Assembly (NCBI RefSeq): GCF_002900965.1
Contig: NZ_PJOM01000002.1
Coordinates: 744,001 to 808,000, forward strand
DNA from: Pseudotabrizicola formosa
Lineage (GTDB): Bacteria > Pseudomonadota > Alphaproteobacteria > Rhodobacterales > Rhodobacteraceae
Direction: 5' to 3'
Length of the DNA: 64,000 bases
Shown: positions 43,016 to 52,101 of the stretch, piece by piece
How positions within the stretch are numbered: position 1 is the first letter of the stretch
Layout: every line of letters starts with the position of its first letter
The notes under the pieces: model-generated
Told to the model about the DNA's origin: nothing
The model's input: the letters and a program-made list of their open reading frames with translations, nothing else
Databases searched by the model: none
Made by a program: the position numbers and the translations under genes

Positions 43016-43966
43016 TTGCGCGATCTGACCATTCCCGACCAGCGGCACCCGGAAAAAGCGCATCGTCCCGACAATGCCCAGCCCAAGAAACCTGACTGGA
43101 TCCGGGTGCGCGCCCCGACCTCCGAAGGCTACAAGCGCACCCGCGACATCCTGAAGGAAAAGAAGCTGGTCACCGTCTGCGAAGAGGCGGGCTGCCCCAA
43201 TGTGGGGGAATGCTGGAGCCAGGGCCACGCCACCATGATGATCATGGGCGAGATCTGCACCCGGGGCTGTACCTTCTGCAACGTGGCCACCGGCAAGCCG
43301 CAGGTTCTCGACGCGTTCGAGCCGGGCCGGGTCGCGCATGCGGTGGCCGAACTGGGGCTGAACCATGTGGTGATCACCAGCGTGGACCGCGATGATCTGG
43401 ATGATGGCGGGGCCGAACATTTCGCCCAGACCATCCGCGCCGTGCGCCATCGCTCCCCCGGCACCACGATCGAGATTCTGACGCCGGATTTCCTGAAATG
43501 CCCGCCTTCCGCCCTGGAAAAGGTGGTCGAGGCGCGGCCCGATGTGTTCAACCACAATCTGGAAACCGTGCCGGGCCTTTACCTCGAAGTCCGCCCCGGC
43601 GCGCGCTATTTCCACTCGCTTCGTCTGTTGCAGCGGGTCAAGGAACTGGACCCGACGCTGTTCACCAAATCGGGCATCATGGTCGGCCTTGGCGAAGACC
43701 GGGCCGGCATTTTGCAGGTGATGGATGACATGCGCAGCGCCGATATCGACTTTCTGACCATCGGCCAGTATCTGCAGCCCACGCCGAAACATCACCGGGT
43801 CAACCGCTTTGTCACCCCCGAAGAGTTCAAGGGTTATGAGACGGCGGCCTATGGCAAGGGGTTCCTGATGGTGTCTGCCACCCCGCTCACCCGGTCGTCC
43901 TATCACGCGGGGGACGATTTTGCGCGGTTGCGCGCGGCGCGTCTGGAAAAACTGGGCCGGGCCTGA
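43016..43966 (+). CDS. lipA: Lipoyl synthase LipA
   Basis: LipA inserts two sulphurs into octanoyl groups of lipoyl domains. I choose the TTG at 43016 because TGGAGG lies 5 bases upstream and it yields [20 protein letters not shown], the start typical of the family. This gives 316 residues. The auxiliary cluster motif [12 protein letters not shown], the radical SAM motif CTRGCTFC and the C-terminal serine ligand in RSSYHAGD are complete. The gene converges on a COQ10-like gene. Confidence 0.94.
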   Translation: MRDLTIPDQRHPEKAHRPDNAQPKKPDWIRVRAPTSEGYKRTRDILKEKKLVTVCEEAGCPNVGECWSQGHATMMIMGEICTRGCTFCNVATGKPQVLDAFEPGRVAHAVAELGLNHVVITSVDRDDLDDGGAEHFAQTIRAVRHRSPGTTIEILTPDFLKCPPSALEKVVEARPDVFNHNLETVPGLYLEVRPGARYFHSLRLLQRVKELDPTLFTKSGIMVGLGEDRAGILQVMDDMRSADIDFLTIGQYLQPTPKHHRVNRFVTPEEFKGYETAAYGKGFLMVSATPLTRSSYHAGDDFARLRAARLEKLGRA

Positions 43967-44040
43967 CGCCCTTGGCCTGATGCGCCTGGCGGTGCGCTGC
44001 AAGGCACCGGCTTTGTTGTTTCCCGAACGCTCCCGCCAAG

Positions 44041-44105
44041 GGCGCTTGCGCCGAGGAGACACGCCTTTGGCGTGCGACGAGACAAGAACAGCGCGCCGCA
44101 GGCGC
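44041..44105. repeat. Three short hairpins in a 65-base stretch
   Basis: Between convergent lipA and the COQ10-like gene there are three small perfect inverted repeats: GGCGC-TT-GCGCC (44041-44052), CACGCC-TTT-GGCGTG (44060-44074) and GCGCC-GCA-GGCGC (44093-44105). They are separated by short purine-rich spacers with GAGGAGAC and CGACGAGAC. No T run follows. Role unknown; possibly a processed or transcription-attenuating intergenic element. Confidence 0.45.
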
Positions 44106-44128
44106 ACTGTCAGATCACCACGCGTCGG

Positions 44129-44581
44129 TCACCGCCGTCCGTACAATTCGGCCGCCCGGCGCTCAAAGGCCCGCACCACCCGCAGCATCGCCTCGTTGAA
44201 GACCACGCCGATGATGCCCTGCAAGATCGCATTGCGGAATTCGAAATCGACAAAGAAATCGACCTCGCAGCCGCCCTCCGCCTCGCGGAATTTCCAGGTC
44301 GAGCGCATGTGGCGGAACGGACCGTCCAGATATTCGGTCTCGATGCGCTGCTCCTCTGGCCACAGCACCACGCGGCTGCCAAAGCGTTCGCGGAACACCT
44401 TGAAGCTGATCACCAGATCGGCCTCCATCACCTCGGACCCGTCGGGCTGCTGTGTGCGCGACCTGATGCGCGCGGCGGAATTCCACGGCAGAAATTTGGG
44501 ATAAGACCCGACATCGGCCACCAGATCATACATCTGTTGCGCGCTATAGGGCAGAAAGCGGATTTCGGAATGGGTTGGCAT
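44129..44581 (-). CDS. COQ10/RatA-like SRPBCC protein, ubiquinone-binding
   Basis: The 150-residue protein starts at MPTHSEIRFLPYSAQQMYDL; a frame extending to 44737 overlaps hpt in the other direction. It has an SRPBCC fold of the COQ10/START type with YPKFLPWNSAARI and a C-terminal amphipathic helix NAILQGIIGVVFNEAMLRVV. It probably binds ubiquinone or helps deliver it to the respiratory chain. Pipelines call it RatA toxin, but nothing suggests a toxin-antitoxin role here. It lies convergent to lipA and divergent from hpt. Confidence 0.85.
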   Translation of the reverse strand: MPTHSEIRFLPYSAQQMYDLVADVGSYPKFLPWNSAARIRSRTQQPDGSEVMEADLVISFKVFRERFGSRVVLWPEEQRIETEYLDGPFRHMRSTWKFREAEGGCEVDFFVDFEFRNAILQGIIGVVFNEAMLRVVRAFERRAAELYGRR

Positions 44582-44644
44582 CGCTCGTCCCGTGACTTGG
44601 TCCGTGCTTTTCGTTAGAAAGCGCACAGAAATCAAGGGGACGCC

Positions 44645-45193
44645 ATGACGCAACGACCTTATGTGATCGACCAGATGATCAGTGCCAAATCCATCGCCGC
44701 CCGGGTCGAAGCCTTGGCGCGTGAGATCACCACGCATTTTTCGGGCACTGACAAGCTGGTGGTGGTGGGGCTGTTGCGCGGCTCTTTCGTCTTCATCGCC
44801 GATCTGGTGCGCGAGCTTGACCTGCCGGTCGAGGTCGATTTTCTGGAGGCGTCAAGCTATGGCAACGCCATGCATTCCTCACGCGAAGTCCGCATTCTCA
44901 AGGACTTGCGCGGCGAAATTGCCGGGCGCGATGTGCTTTTGGTGGAAGATATCGTCGACACCGGCTTTACGCTCAGCCATGTGATCCACCTCTTGAAGGC
45001 GCGCGAACCGGCGCGGTTGAAGGTCTGTGCTTTGCTCGACAAACCCTCACGGCGCGAGGTGGCGGTCAAGGCGGACTGGACCGGGTTCGAGATCCCCGAT
45101 GAATTTGTCGTGGGCTATGGCATCGATTTTGCCCAACGCAACCGCAACCTGCCCTTCATCGGCAAGGTGCGCTTTACCGATGATGCGCCGTGA
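44645..45193 (+). CDS. hpt: Hypoxanthine phosphoribosyltransferase
   Basis: Hpt makes IMP (and GMP) from hypoxanthine (and guanine) plus PRPP. The 182-residue protein has the PRPP-binding motif [14 protein letters not shown], the flexible loop [10 protein letters not shown], the LLRGSFVF segment and [12 protein letters not shown]. The stop overlaps a 55-codon membrane protein gene by four bases. With guaA and guaB elsewhere in the window it contributes to purine supply. Confidence 0.92.
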   Translation: MTQRPYVIDQMISAKSIAARVEALAREITTHFSGTDKLVVVGLLRGSFVFIADLVRELDLPVEVDFLEASSYGNAMHSSREVRILKDLRGEIAGRDVLLVEDIVDTGFTLSHVIHLLKAREPARLKVCALLDKPSRREVAVKADWTGFEIPDEFVVGYGIDFAQRNRNLPFIGKVRFTDDAP

Positions 45194-45357
45194 CGCCGGT
45201 CTGGCTGATGCGGATGGCACGCTGGGTGCGCCATCCGCCGTCGCCTGCGCGGGTCAAACTGGTGGTGGGCGTGGTGCTGGCCTGTTTCGTGATCTTCGGG
45301 ATCGAATATGTCTGGGGCTGGCCCGAGGCTTTGACGGTGCAGAAGATCAAACCCTGA
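45190..45357 (+). CDS. Small membrane protein (55 residues) coupled to hpt
   Basis: This frame begins with GTG 45190 ([19 protein letters not shown]) and ends VQKIKP. It has one hydrophobic segment (about 22-42, [20 protein letters not shown]) after a basic N terminus. GTGA overlap with the hpt stop indicates translational coupling, and codon use matches its neighbours. Function is unknown. Confidence 0.7.
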   Translation: MTPVWLMRMARWVRHPPSPARVKLVVGVVLACFVIFGIEYVWGWPEALTVQKIKP

Positions 45358-45440
45358 CCGCTGCTGGCAAAAAGGTGATCCCTCCTATCAAGGGAATGGG
45401 TTAGCCTGCACCTGATCTGCCGCGACCCGAAGGAGTGTCC

Positions 45441-46331
45441 ATGCGTCGTCTGTTCCTGTCTGTCTGTGTTCTGGCGGTCATCGGGGCCGGGGCGTTCTGG
45501 GCCGTGACCCGACCAGACCCGCTGCCCGAAGACCATTTTGCCGGCGTGACCGGCGAATCCGCCCGGGGCGAGGCGGTGTTTCACGCCACCGGCTGCGCGT
45601 CATGTCACGCGGCACCGGGGGCCAGCGGCGCGGCAAAGCTGGTGCTGGCGGGGGGCCAAGCCTTCCCGTCCGATTTCGGCACCTTCCTTGCCCCCAACAT
45701 CAGCCCCGATCCGCAGCATGGCATCGGCGGCTGGTCGCTGCCCGATCTGGCCAATGCCATCCAGCGCGGCATTTCCCCCGGTGGCGCCCATTACTATCCG
45801 GCCTTGCCCTATTGGTCCTATGCAAAGATGCAGCCGCAGGATGTGGCTGATCTTTACGCCTTTCTGCAAACCCTGCCAGCGGATGCAACACCGAACCAGC
45901 CGCATCAGATTGGCTTTCCGTTCAGCCTGCGGCCTCTGGTCGGCGGCTGGAAAGTCCTGAACAATGACCGCGATTTCGTGCTGCAAGACGATCTGACGGC
46001 AGCCGAAGAGCGCGGCAGGTATATTGTCGAAGCCATGGCCCATTGCGCCGAATGCCATACCCCGCGCGATGCGCTAGGTGGGCTGGACACCGGCCGCTGG
46101 ATGGCCGGCGCGCCCAATCCGTCGGGGCAGGGGACGATCCCCAACATCACCCCGGCAGACCTGGACTGGAGCGAAGGGGAGATCGTCGCGTATCTGACCA
46201 GCGGCTTTACCCCCGATTACGATTCGGTGGGCGGCCATATGGTGGCTGTGGTGGAAAACATGGCGCAACTGCCGGAAAGTGACCGGGCGGCGGTGGCGGC
46301 CTACCTCAAGAAACTGCCTGCCATCGAGTAG
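45441..46331 (+). CDS. Membrane-anchored diheme cytochrome c
   Basis: The 296-residue protein starts at ATG 45441 with AAGGAG 5 bases upstream; a GTG six bases earlier sits in the SD. It has an uncleaved N-terminal anchor (LFLSVCVLAVIGAGAFWAV) and two cytochrome c domains with haem motifs CASCH (about residue 53) and CAECH (about 200). Axial methionines may be found in YAKMQPQDV and GHMVAV-type segments. It resembles cytochrome subunits of membrane dehydrogenases (alcohol, gluconate type), but no dehydrogenase subunit is adjacent. It probably carries electrons to a terminal oxidase. Confidence 0.85.
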   Translation: MRRLFLSVCVLAVIGAGAFWAVTRPDPLPEDHFAGVTGESARGEAVFHATGCASCHAAPGASGAAKLVLAGGQAFPSDFGTFLAPNISPDPQHGIGGWSLPDLANAIQRGISPGGAHYYPALPYWSYAKMQPQDVADLYAFLQTLPADATPNQPHQIGFPFSLRPLVGGWKVLNNDRDFVLQDDLTAAEERGRYIVEAMAHCAECHTPRDALGGLDTGRWMAGAPNPSGQGTIPNITPADLDWSEGEIVAYLTSGFTPDYDSVGGHMVAVVENMAQLPESDRAAVAAYLKKLPAIE

Positions 46332-46340
46332 CTCGGTCGT

Positions 46341-46817
46341 TCAGTCCTGCCGCAAGGCCCGGTCCAGCAGCACCAGCGCGTGCGCAACCGTGGCCTGCCG
46401 CACCTGCGCCCGGCCAATGGCCCCAAACTCCACCGTTTCGGTGATCACCTCTTGCCCGGTGTGCGCCAGACCAAAGCACACCCGCCCTTCGGGCTTGACC
46501 TCTGACCCGCCCGGCCCGGCAATGCCGGTGACCGAAACCGCCAGCCCGACCCTTGCGCGCAGCAGCGCGCCTTGCGCCATTTCGCGCGCCACCTCTTCGC
46601 TGACCGCGCCGAAATCGGTCAGCGTCTGTGACTGGACACCCAGCATCTCGGTCTTGGCGGCATTGGAATAGGTGACAAAGCCACGGTCGAACACATCCGA
46701 AGACCCCGCCACTTCGGTCAGCGCGCCGGCGATCAGCCCTCCGGTGCAGCTTTCCGCCGTGGCAATACGGATGCCGCGGGCACGGGCGAGGGCCAGAATT
46801 TGCGCAGCACCGCTCAC
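46341..46817 (-). CDS. CinA family protein (nicotinamide-nucleotide amidohydrolase domain)
   Basis: The 158-residue protein is the stand-alone C-terminal CinA domain (PncC), which deamidates NMN. The start is GTG 46817, sharing bases with the stop of pgpA (GTGA); ATG in the longer frame upstream lies inside pgpA. Motifs TAESCTGGLIAGALT, GVAREMAQGALLRA-type and VTGIAGPGGSEVKPEG are typical. It is the last gene of the ispDF-pgpA-cinA unit. Confidence 0.9.
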   Translation of the reverse strand: MSGAAQILALARARGIRIATAESCTGGLIAGALTEVAGSSDVFDRGFVTYSNAAKTEMLGVQSQTLTDFGAVSEEVAREMAQGALLRARVGLAVSVTGIAGPGGSEVKPEGRVCFGLAHTGQEVITETVEFGAIGRAQVRQATVAHALVLLDRALRQD

Positions 46818-47308
46818 ATCAGCACCCCATGCGCGATGCCTGCCGCGACCATCACGGCAACCCCGGCAAACACCCCGGCCCAAAGGTCATCCAGCATCAC
46901 CCCCGCCGGATCGCCCCGCCGGTCGGCGCGACCGATGATCCAGGGTTTCCAGATGTCGAACAGACGAAAGAACAGGAAGGCCGCCACCCAGCCCGGATAA
47001 GCCACCACCGCCCAATCCTCGACGCCGCGCCACCAGAAGGCGGCGGCGGGGAACAGCAGGGCAATCCACTGGCCCGCCACTTCATCGATCACGATCTCGG
47101 ACGGGTCATCGCCAGGCCGGTCGCGCAGCGCCTGTTCGCAGGCCCAGAAGCCCAGCAGCGTCACCGCGACAGTCGCCGCGACCAGCACCGGAAACCCCAG
47201 ATAGCGGTCAATCGCCAGCCCCAAAACCACTGCGACAGCCGACCCCCAGGTGCCTGGCGCCGGCCGCAGCAGGCCGACAGAGCCAAAGGTGGTGATGGCG
47301 CGGATCAT
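46814..47308 (-). CDS. pgpA: Phosphatidylglycerophosphatase A
   Basis: PgpA dephosphorylates phosphatidylglycerol phosphate in the inner membrane. The 164-residue protein has [14 protein letters not shown] near the N terminus and the catalytic [13 protein letters not shown] motif. Several hydrophobic segments and the [11 protein letters not shown] block follow. It overlaps ispDF and cinA by four bases each. Confidence 0.92.
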   Translation of the reverse strand: MIRAITTFGSVGLLRPAPGTWGSAVAVVLGLAIDRYLGFPVLVAATVAVTLLGFWACEQALRDRPGDDPSEIVIDEVAGQWIALLFPAAAFWWRGVEDWAVVAYPGWVAAFLFFRLFDIWKPWIIGRADRRGDPAGVMLDDLWAGVFAGVAVMVAAGIAHGVLM

Positions 47309-48429
47309 GCCCGCACCAGCGCGCAGGTGGCCAGTGCCGCAATGCCCTCTTCCCGCCCGGTGAAGCCCAGCCGCTCCGACGTTGTCGCCTTGACGCTGAT
47401 CCTGTCCACATCGACCCCCATGATTTCAGCCAAAGCTGCCCGCATTGCCGCCTGATGCGGTCCGATCTTGGGGCGTTCGCAGACCAATGTCACATCGCAA
47501 TTGGCGAGTGTATAGCCGCGCGCCGCGACCCGGCCCATGGCATGGCGCAAAAAGATATGGCTCGCCGCCCCTTTCCATTGCGGGTCACTGGGCGGGAAAT
47601 GCACGCCGATATCGCCCTCGGCCAGCGCGCCATAGATCGCATCGGTCAGCGCATGCATGCCGACATCGGCATCGGAATGGCCGAGCAGCGCCTTGTCATG
47701 TGGCAGGCTGACCCCGCACAGCCAGACCTGATCGCCTGCCGTGAAGGCATGAACGTCATAGCCATTGCCCAGTCTGATATCCATGTCTCGCCCCCCGAGG
47801 ATGTTTTGCGCGCGGATAAAATCCTGCGGATAGGTCAGTTTCATATTGTCTTCATCGCCGGGCACGATTGTCACGGCATGACCCGCCCAGCGCGCCACCT
47901 CGACATCATCTGCCGCTCCGCCCGGATGGGCGCGATGTGCGGCAAGAATGGCATCGAAGCGAAAGCCCTGTGGTGTCTGGGCGCGCCAAAGCCCGTCACG
48001 CGGCGCGGTGCCGGATACGGTGCCGCCGGTGCCGCGCCACAGCGCATCGGTCACCGGCAGGGCAGGGGCCGCACCCGGGGTATCGTCCAGCGCGCCCAGC
48101 ACGGCCGCAATCACCGCGCCCGAAACCAGGGGGCGCGCCCCATCATGGATCAGCACCTTGGTGACACCTTGCCCCGCCAGCCACTCCAGCGCATTGCGCA
48201 CCGATGCCGCCCGCGTGGCCCCGCCCTCTACCATCTCCAGCCCGAACGCTGCCGCACGGTCGCGGTCATCGGGGTGGATCACCAGGATCATCCGGTCCAC
48301 GCGTCCGGCAAAGGCGGCGATGGTATGGGCCAGCACCGGCCTGCCTGCCAGATCCTGCCATTGTTTCGGCAGGTCGCCTCCGGCACGGGTTCCCCGGCCT
48401 GCGGCGACGATGATGGCGGCTGTGGTCAT
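47305..48429 (-). CDS. ispDF: Bifunctional IspD/IspF (isoprenoid MEP pathway)
   Basis: The fusion catalyses CDP-ME formation and 2C-methyl-D-erythritol 2,4-cyclodiphosphate formation. IspD (about 1-207) has [16 protein letters not shown] and the VLIHDGARP motif. IspF begins at Met216 ([12 protein letters not shown]), with metal ligands D225 and H227 and [11 protein letters not shown]; it is 159 residues, the stand-alone IspF length. The short linker (QNILGGRD) contains, on the opposite strand, the sequence CCCCCCGAGGAT also found before guaB. It starts a unit with pgpA and cinA. Confidence 0.94.
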   Translation of the reverse strand: MTTAAIIVAAGRGTRAGGDLPKQWQDLAGRPVLAHTIAAFAGRVDRMILVIHPDDRDRAAAFGLEMVEGGATRAASVRNALEWLAGQGVTKVLIHDGARPLVSGAVIAAVLGALDDTPGAAPALPVTDALWRGTGGTVSGTAPRDGLWRAQTPQGFRFDAILAAHRAHPGGAADDVEVARWAGHAVTIVPGDEDNMKLTYPQDFIRAQNILGGRDMDIRLGNGYDVHAFTAGDQVWLCGVSLPHDKALLGHSDADVGMHALTDAIYGALAEGDIGVHFPPSDPQWKGAASHIFLRHAMGRVAARGYTLANCDVTLVCERPKIGPHQAAMRAALAEIMGVDVDRISVKATTSERLGFTGREEGIAALATCALVRA

Positions 48430-48510
48430 ATCTACCTCTTTGCCCTTTGTGCTTAAATGAGGGGAAGACCTTGCGCAATGTGCCTAGATTTGACCCGGAT
48501 TTGCCTAAAG

Positions 48511-48527
48511 AACATGCAATGCATGTT
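48511..48527. promoter_or_regulatory. Palindromic operator candidate between ispDF and dusB
   Basis: Two perfect 8-bp arms (AACATGCA and TGCATGTT) flank a single A in the 182-base divergent region. A few T residues follow. It may be a repressor/activator site for ispDF or the dusB-ntr operon. It does not match the NtrC consensus. Confidence 0.45.
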
Positions 48528-48611
48528 TTTCAACCGTTTCTTTGACCATCTGCCTTTGTTATCCCCCCGGAACAGGATTACCTCCACCCTAGGCGCATAA
48601 GGATTGTGCAC

Positions 48612-49604
48612 GTGGCATTGTTGCTCGACAGGTTTGTCATCGACCCTCCGGTGCTGCTGGCCCCCTTGGCCGGAATCACCGATCTGCCGTTCCGCCGGGT
48701 GGTCGCCCGGTTCGGGGCCGGTCTGGTGGTGTCCGAGATGATTGCAAGCGAAGATGTGATGCGGGCCCAACCACTGGCCCGGGCCAAGGCCGAACTTGGC
48801 TTTGGCGAAGCGGCAACCTCGGTGCAGATTGCGGGCCGTGATCCGTACTGGATGGCCGAAGCCGCCCGCTATGCCGAAGGGCAGGGCGCACGGGTGATTG
48901 ACATCAACATGGGGTGCCCGGCCAAACGGGTCACGGCGGCGGGCGGCAACGGGGCCTGCGGGTCGGCCCTGATGCGCGACCCCGATCTGGCCGTGGCGCT
49001 GATCGAGGCTGTGGTGGGGGCGGTCAGCTTGCCGGTCACGCTGAAAACCCGGCTGGGTTGGGATCATGACAACCTGAACGCGCCTGAAATCGCGGCAAGT
49101 GCCGAGGCGGCGGGCATCCGGATGATCACCATCCATGGCCGCACCCGGAACCAGTTCTACAAGGGCAGTGCCGATTGGGCGGCGATCCGGGCGGTGAAAC
49201 AGGCGGTCAGCATTCCGGTGATTGCCAATGGTGACATCACCGATGCAGGCAGCGCTGCCCGCGCCTTGCAGCAATCGGGGGCCGATGGCGTGATGGTCGG
49301 GCGTGGCGCACAGGGGGCGCCCTGGCGTCTGGCCCAAATCGCCCATGCGCTTTATGGCACGCCCGCGCCGGTGGTGCCGCAAGGGGCCGCGCTGGCCGAT
49401 CTGATCATCGGGCATTATGAGGCGCAATTGTCGTTCTACGGCCGTGCCCTTGGCCTCAAGACCGCGCGCAAACACCTGTCCTGGTATCTGGAAGAGGCGG
49501 GGGCCCTGGCCCAACGCGCCGCGATCCTGACCAGCGAAGACCCGGCGCAGGTGATCCGACTGATCCGCGCAAGTTTCGCCGACAGCGGAAAGGCGGCGGC
49601 ATGA
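48612..49604 (+). CDS. dusB: tRNA-dihydrouridine synthase DusB (NifR3)
   Basis: DusB reduces uridine in the D-loop of tRNA. The GTG at 48612 lies 8 bases after AAGGA; a GTG six bases earlier is too close. The 330-residue protein has [14 protein letters not shown], the catalytic cysteine motif NMGCPAKRV and [14 protein letters not shown], with FMN-binding [13 protein letters not shown]. It is the first gene of the nifR3-ntrBC layout known in Rhodobacter and overlaps ntrB by four bases. Confidence 0.93.
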   Translation: MALLLDRFVIDPPVLLAPLAGITDLPFRRVVARFGAGLVVSEMIASEDVMRAQPLARAKAELGFGEAATSVQIAGRDPYWMAEAARYAEGQGARVIDINMGCPAKRVTAAGGNGACGSALMRDPDLAVALIEAVVGAVSLPVTLKTRLGWDHDNLNAPEIAASAEAAGIRMITIHGRTRNQFYKGSADWAAIRAVKQAVSIPVIANGDITDAGSAARALQQSGADGVMVGRGAQGAPWRLAQIAHALYGTPAPVVPQGAALADLIIGHYEAQLSFYGRALGLKTARKHLSWYLEEAGALAQRAAILTSEDPAQVIRLIRASFADSGKAAA

Positions 49605-50695
49605 CGCCCTACCGCACCCCCTATCCGGTGCCCGGGGTGATCTGGGCCAGCCTGCCGGTGCCCGCGCTGCTGCTGGGGCTTGACGGGCGCATCACCGAGG
49701 TGAACCCTGCGGCAGAAACCTTTCTGAACGTCTCGTCCCGCGCGCTGATCGGCCAGCCGGTGCTGGACCGCCTGTCGATTGACGCCCCGATGGAAGAGGC
49801 GTTTCTGCGCGCCCGCGCCAACCAGTCAACCATTTTCATCAATGATATCGACGTGACCACCGGCGAACGCGCGCCGGTACAGTGCAATGTGCAAGTCGCC
49901 CCGATGCACGACAATTCGGACTATCTGATGCTGCTGATCAGCCCGCGCGACATTGCCGACCGGCTGGGGCGGTCGATGAGCGTGAAATCGGCGGCCAAAT
50001 CCGCCATCGGCATGGCAGAAATGCTGGCGCATGAAATCAAGAACCCGCTGGCCGGCATCTCTGGCGCGGCCCAACTGATCAGCATGAACGCCAATGCCGA
50101 AGACCGCGAGCTGACCGATCTGATCGTCGAGGAAACCCGCCGCATCGTCAAACTGCTGGAACAGGTGGAACAATTCGGCAATCTGCGCCCGCCCGAGCGC
50201 CGCGCGGTGAACCTTCACGATGCGCTGGACCGGGCCCGCAAATCGGCCTTGGTGGGCTTTGCCGCCCATATGCAGATCGTCGAAGATTACGATCCGTCCT
50301 TGCCCGCCACGCTGGCCGACCCGGATCAGCTGATGCAGGTCTTCCTGAACCTGATCAAGAACGCCGCCGAGGCCAGCAAAGGCCGGTCCGGCACCATCCG
50401 CCTGCGCACGTTCTACGACCTGTCCTTGCGCCTGCGCCGCAAGACCGGATCCCCCTCCGTCTTGCCGCTGACGGTTGAAATCATCGACGACGGCCCCGGC
50501 ATCCCGCCGGAAATCGCTGCTGATATCTTTGAACCCTTTGTGTCCGGGCGTGAAAACGGCACGGGCCTCGGCCTTGCGCTGGTGTCAAAGATCATTTCCG
50601 ACCACGAAGGTTGGGTTCAGGTCGACTCGGTGCCAGGCCGCACCGCGTTCCGCGTATCCCTTCCCGTGGCCCCCAAGAAGATGGAGAGCTTTTGA
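49601..50695 (+). CDS. ntrB: Nitrogen regulation sensor kinase NtrB
   Basis: NtrB phosphorylates NtrC under nitrogen limitation and is controlled by PII. The 364-residue soluble kinase has a PAS domain (about 10-125) and HisKA with H144 ([13 protein letters not shown]). HATPase_c follows with [16 protein letters not shown] and GTGLGLALV. The ATG overlaps the dusB stop; the last base of the stop is the first of ntrC. Confidence 0.94.
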   Translation: MTPYRTPYPVPGVIWASLPVPALLLGLDGRITEVNPAAETFLNVSSRALIGQPVLDRLSIDAPMEEAFLRARANQSTIFINDIDVTTGERAPVQCNVQVAPMHDNSDYLMLLISPRDIADRLGRSMSVKSAAKSAIGMAEMLAHEIKNPLAGISGAAQLISMNANAEDRELTDLIVEETRRIVKLLEQVEQFGNLRPPERRAVNLHDALDRARKSALVGFAAHMQIVEDYDPSLPATLADPDQLMQVFLNLIKNAAEASKGRSGTIRLRTFYDLSLRLRRKTGSPSVLPLTVEIIDDGPGIPPEIAADIFEPFVSGRENGTGLGLALVSKIISDHEGWVQVDSVPGRTAFRVSLPVAPKKMESF

Positions 50696-52062
50696 TGGAC
50701 GGCACTGTTCTGGTGGCAGATGACGACCGCACGATCCGCACCGTGCTGACACAGGCGCTGACGCGGGCAGGCTGCAAGGTGCATGCCACCTCCAGCCTGA
50801 TGACGCTGATGCGCTGGGTCGAAGAGGGCAAGGGCGATCTGGTGATCTCGGATGTGATCATGCCCGATGGCAACGGGCTGGATGCGCTGCCGCGCATCGG
50901 CAAGATGCGCCCCGGCCTGCCGGTGATCGTGATTTCCGCACAGAACACCATCATGACCGCGATTCAGGCGGCCGAGGCCGAGGCCTATGACTACCTGCCC
51001 AAACCCTTCGATCTGCCCGACCTGATGAAACGCTCCGCCCGCGCGCTGGAACAAAAGCGCCGCGCGCCAAAACTCCCGGTGCAGCCGCTGCGCGAAGCAG
51101 GCGATGATCTGCCGCTGGTGGGGCGCACACCGGCGATGCAGGCGCTGTACCGTCTGGTGGCGCGGGTGATGAACACCGATCTGGCCGTGCTGGTCACCGG
51201 CGAATCCGGCACCGGCAAAAGCCTGATCGCCCGCGCGATCCATGATTTTTCCGACCGCCGCAGCCAGCCTTTCGTGGTGGCGCAGGCGGGCGACCTGCAG
51301 GGCATGGATGGCCCTTCCACCTTGGTGGCGCGCGCCAAGGGTGGCAGTCTGGTGTTTGACGAAGTGGCCGATTACGACGACGACACCCAGGCCCGCATCG
51401 TGCGGATGCTCGATCTGATGGGCGAGGGCGCGCCGCGCATCATGGCGACCAGCCAGGTCGATCTGTCGGCGCGGATGGAGGCGGGGGCGTTCCGGCAGGA
51501 TCTGTATTACCGCCTGTCCGGCGTGACCCTGCATGTGCCTTCCTTGCGCGAACGGGTGGATGACATTCCGCTTCTGGCCGACCATTTCCTGACCCGTGGC
51601 GAACGCGACGCGGGCACCATCCGGCGCCTGTCGAATGACGCGCGCGATCTGGTGCGCGGCTATTCCTGGCCCGGCAATGTGCGTCAGCTGGAAAATACCC
51701 TGCGCCGCTTGATGGTCACCTCCTCCGAGGCGGAAATCTCGCGCGTGGAAGTCGAATCGGTTCTGGGCAACCAGCCGGTGATGGAGCCGCTGAAGGGCGG
51801 GGGCGAGAATGAAAAACTCTCGGCCAGCGTGGCACGTCATCTGAAGCGCTATTTCGATCTGCACGGCGGCCATCTGCCCCCTGCGGGCGTTTATCAGCGG
51901 ATTTTGCGCGAGGTAGAGATGCCGCTGATTGAAATCGCGCTGGATGCAACAGCCGGCAATCAGGCCAAATGTGCCGATCTGCTGGGGATCAACCGCAATA
52001 CCTTGCGCAAGAAGATCACCGACCTCGATATCCGCGTGACACGGAGGCGCAAGCTGATGTAA
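50695..52062 (+). CDS. ntrC: Nitrogen regulation response regulator NtrC, GAFTGA-less
   Basis: The 455-residue regulator has a receiver domain with D53 ([10 protein letters not shown]), a central AAA+ domain with Walker A GESGTGKS and Walker [11 protein letters not shown], and a Fis-type HTH (about 405-455, [18 protein letters not shown]). The GAFTGA loop that contacts sigma-54 is missing: the region between VAQAGDL and GGSLVFDE is about 18 residues shorter. This matches Rhodobacter capsulatus NtrC, which activates sigma-70 RNA polymerase. It is preceded by NtrB with a one-base overlap. Confidence 0.95.
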   Translation: MDGTVLVADDDRTIRTVLTQALTRAGCKVHATSSLMTLMRWVEEGKGDLVISDVIMPDGNGLDALPRIGKMRPGLPVIVISAQNTIMTAIQAAEAEAYDYLPKPFDLPDLMKRSARALEQKRRAPKLPVQPLREAGDDLPLVGRTPAMQALYRLVARVMNTDLAVLVTGESGTGKSLIARAIHDFSDRRSQPFVVAQAGDLQGMDGPSTLVARAKGGSLVFDEVADYDDDTQARIVRMLDLMGEGAPRIMATSQVDLSARMEAGAFRQDLYYRLSGVTLHVPSLRERVDDIPLLADHFLTRGERDAGTIRRLSNDARDLVRGYSWPGNVRQLENTLRRLMVTSSEAEISRVEVESVLGNQPVMEPLKGGGENEKLSASVARHLKRYFDLHGGHLPPAGVYQRILREVEMPLIEIALDATAGNQAKCADLLGINRNTLRKKITDLDIRVTRRRKLM

Positions 52063-52101
52063 AACCGCCACATCAGGCGTGTCCTTGCCGCCGATGGCGG
52101 A

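Noticed and set aside
44129-44581. RatA toxin of a type II toxin-antitoxin pair
   Set aside because: The fold is COQ10-like SRPBCC and there is no partner antitoxin gene; the label is a known misnomer.
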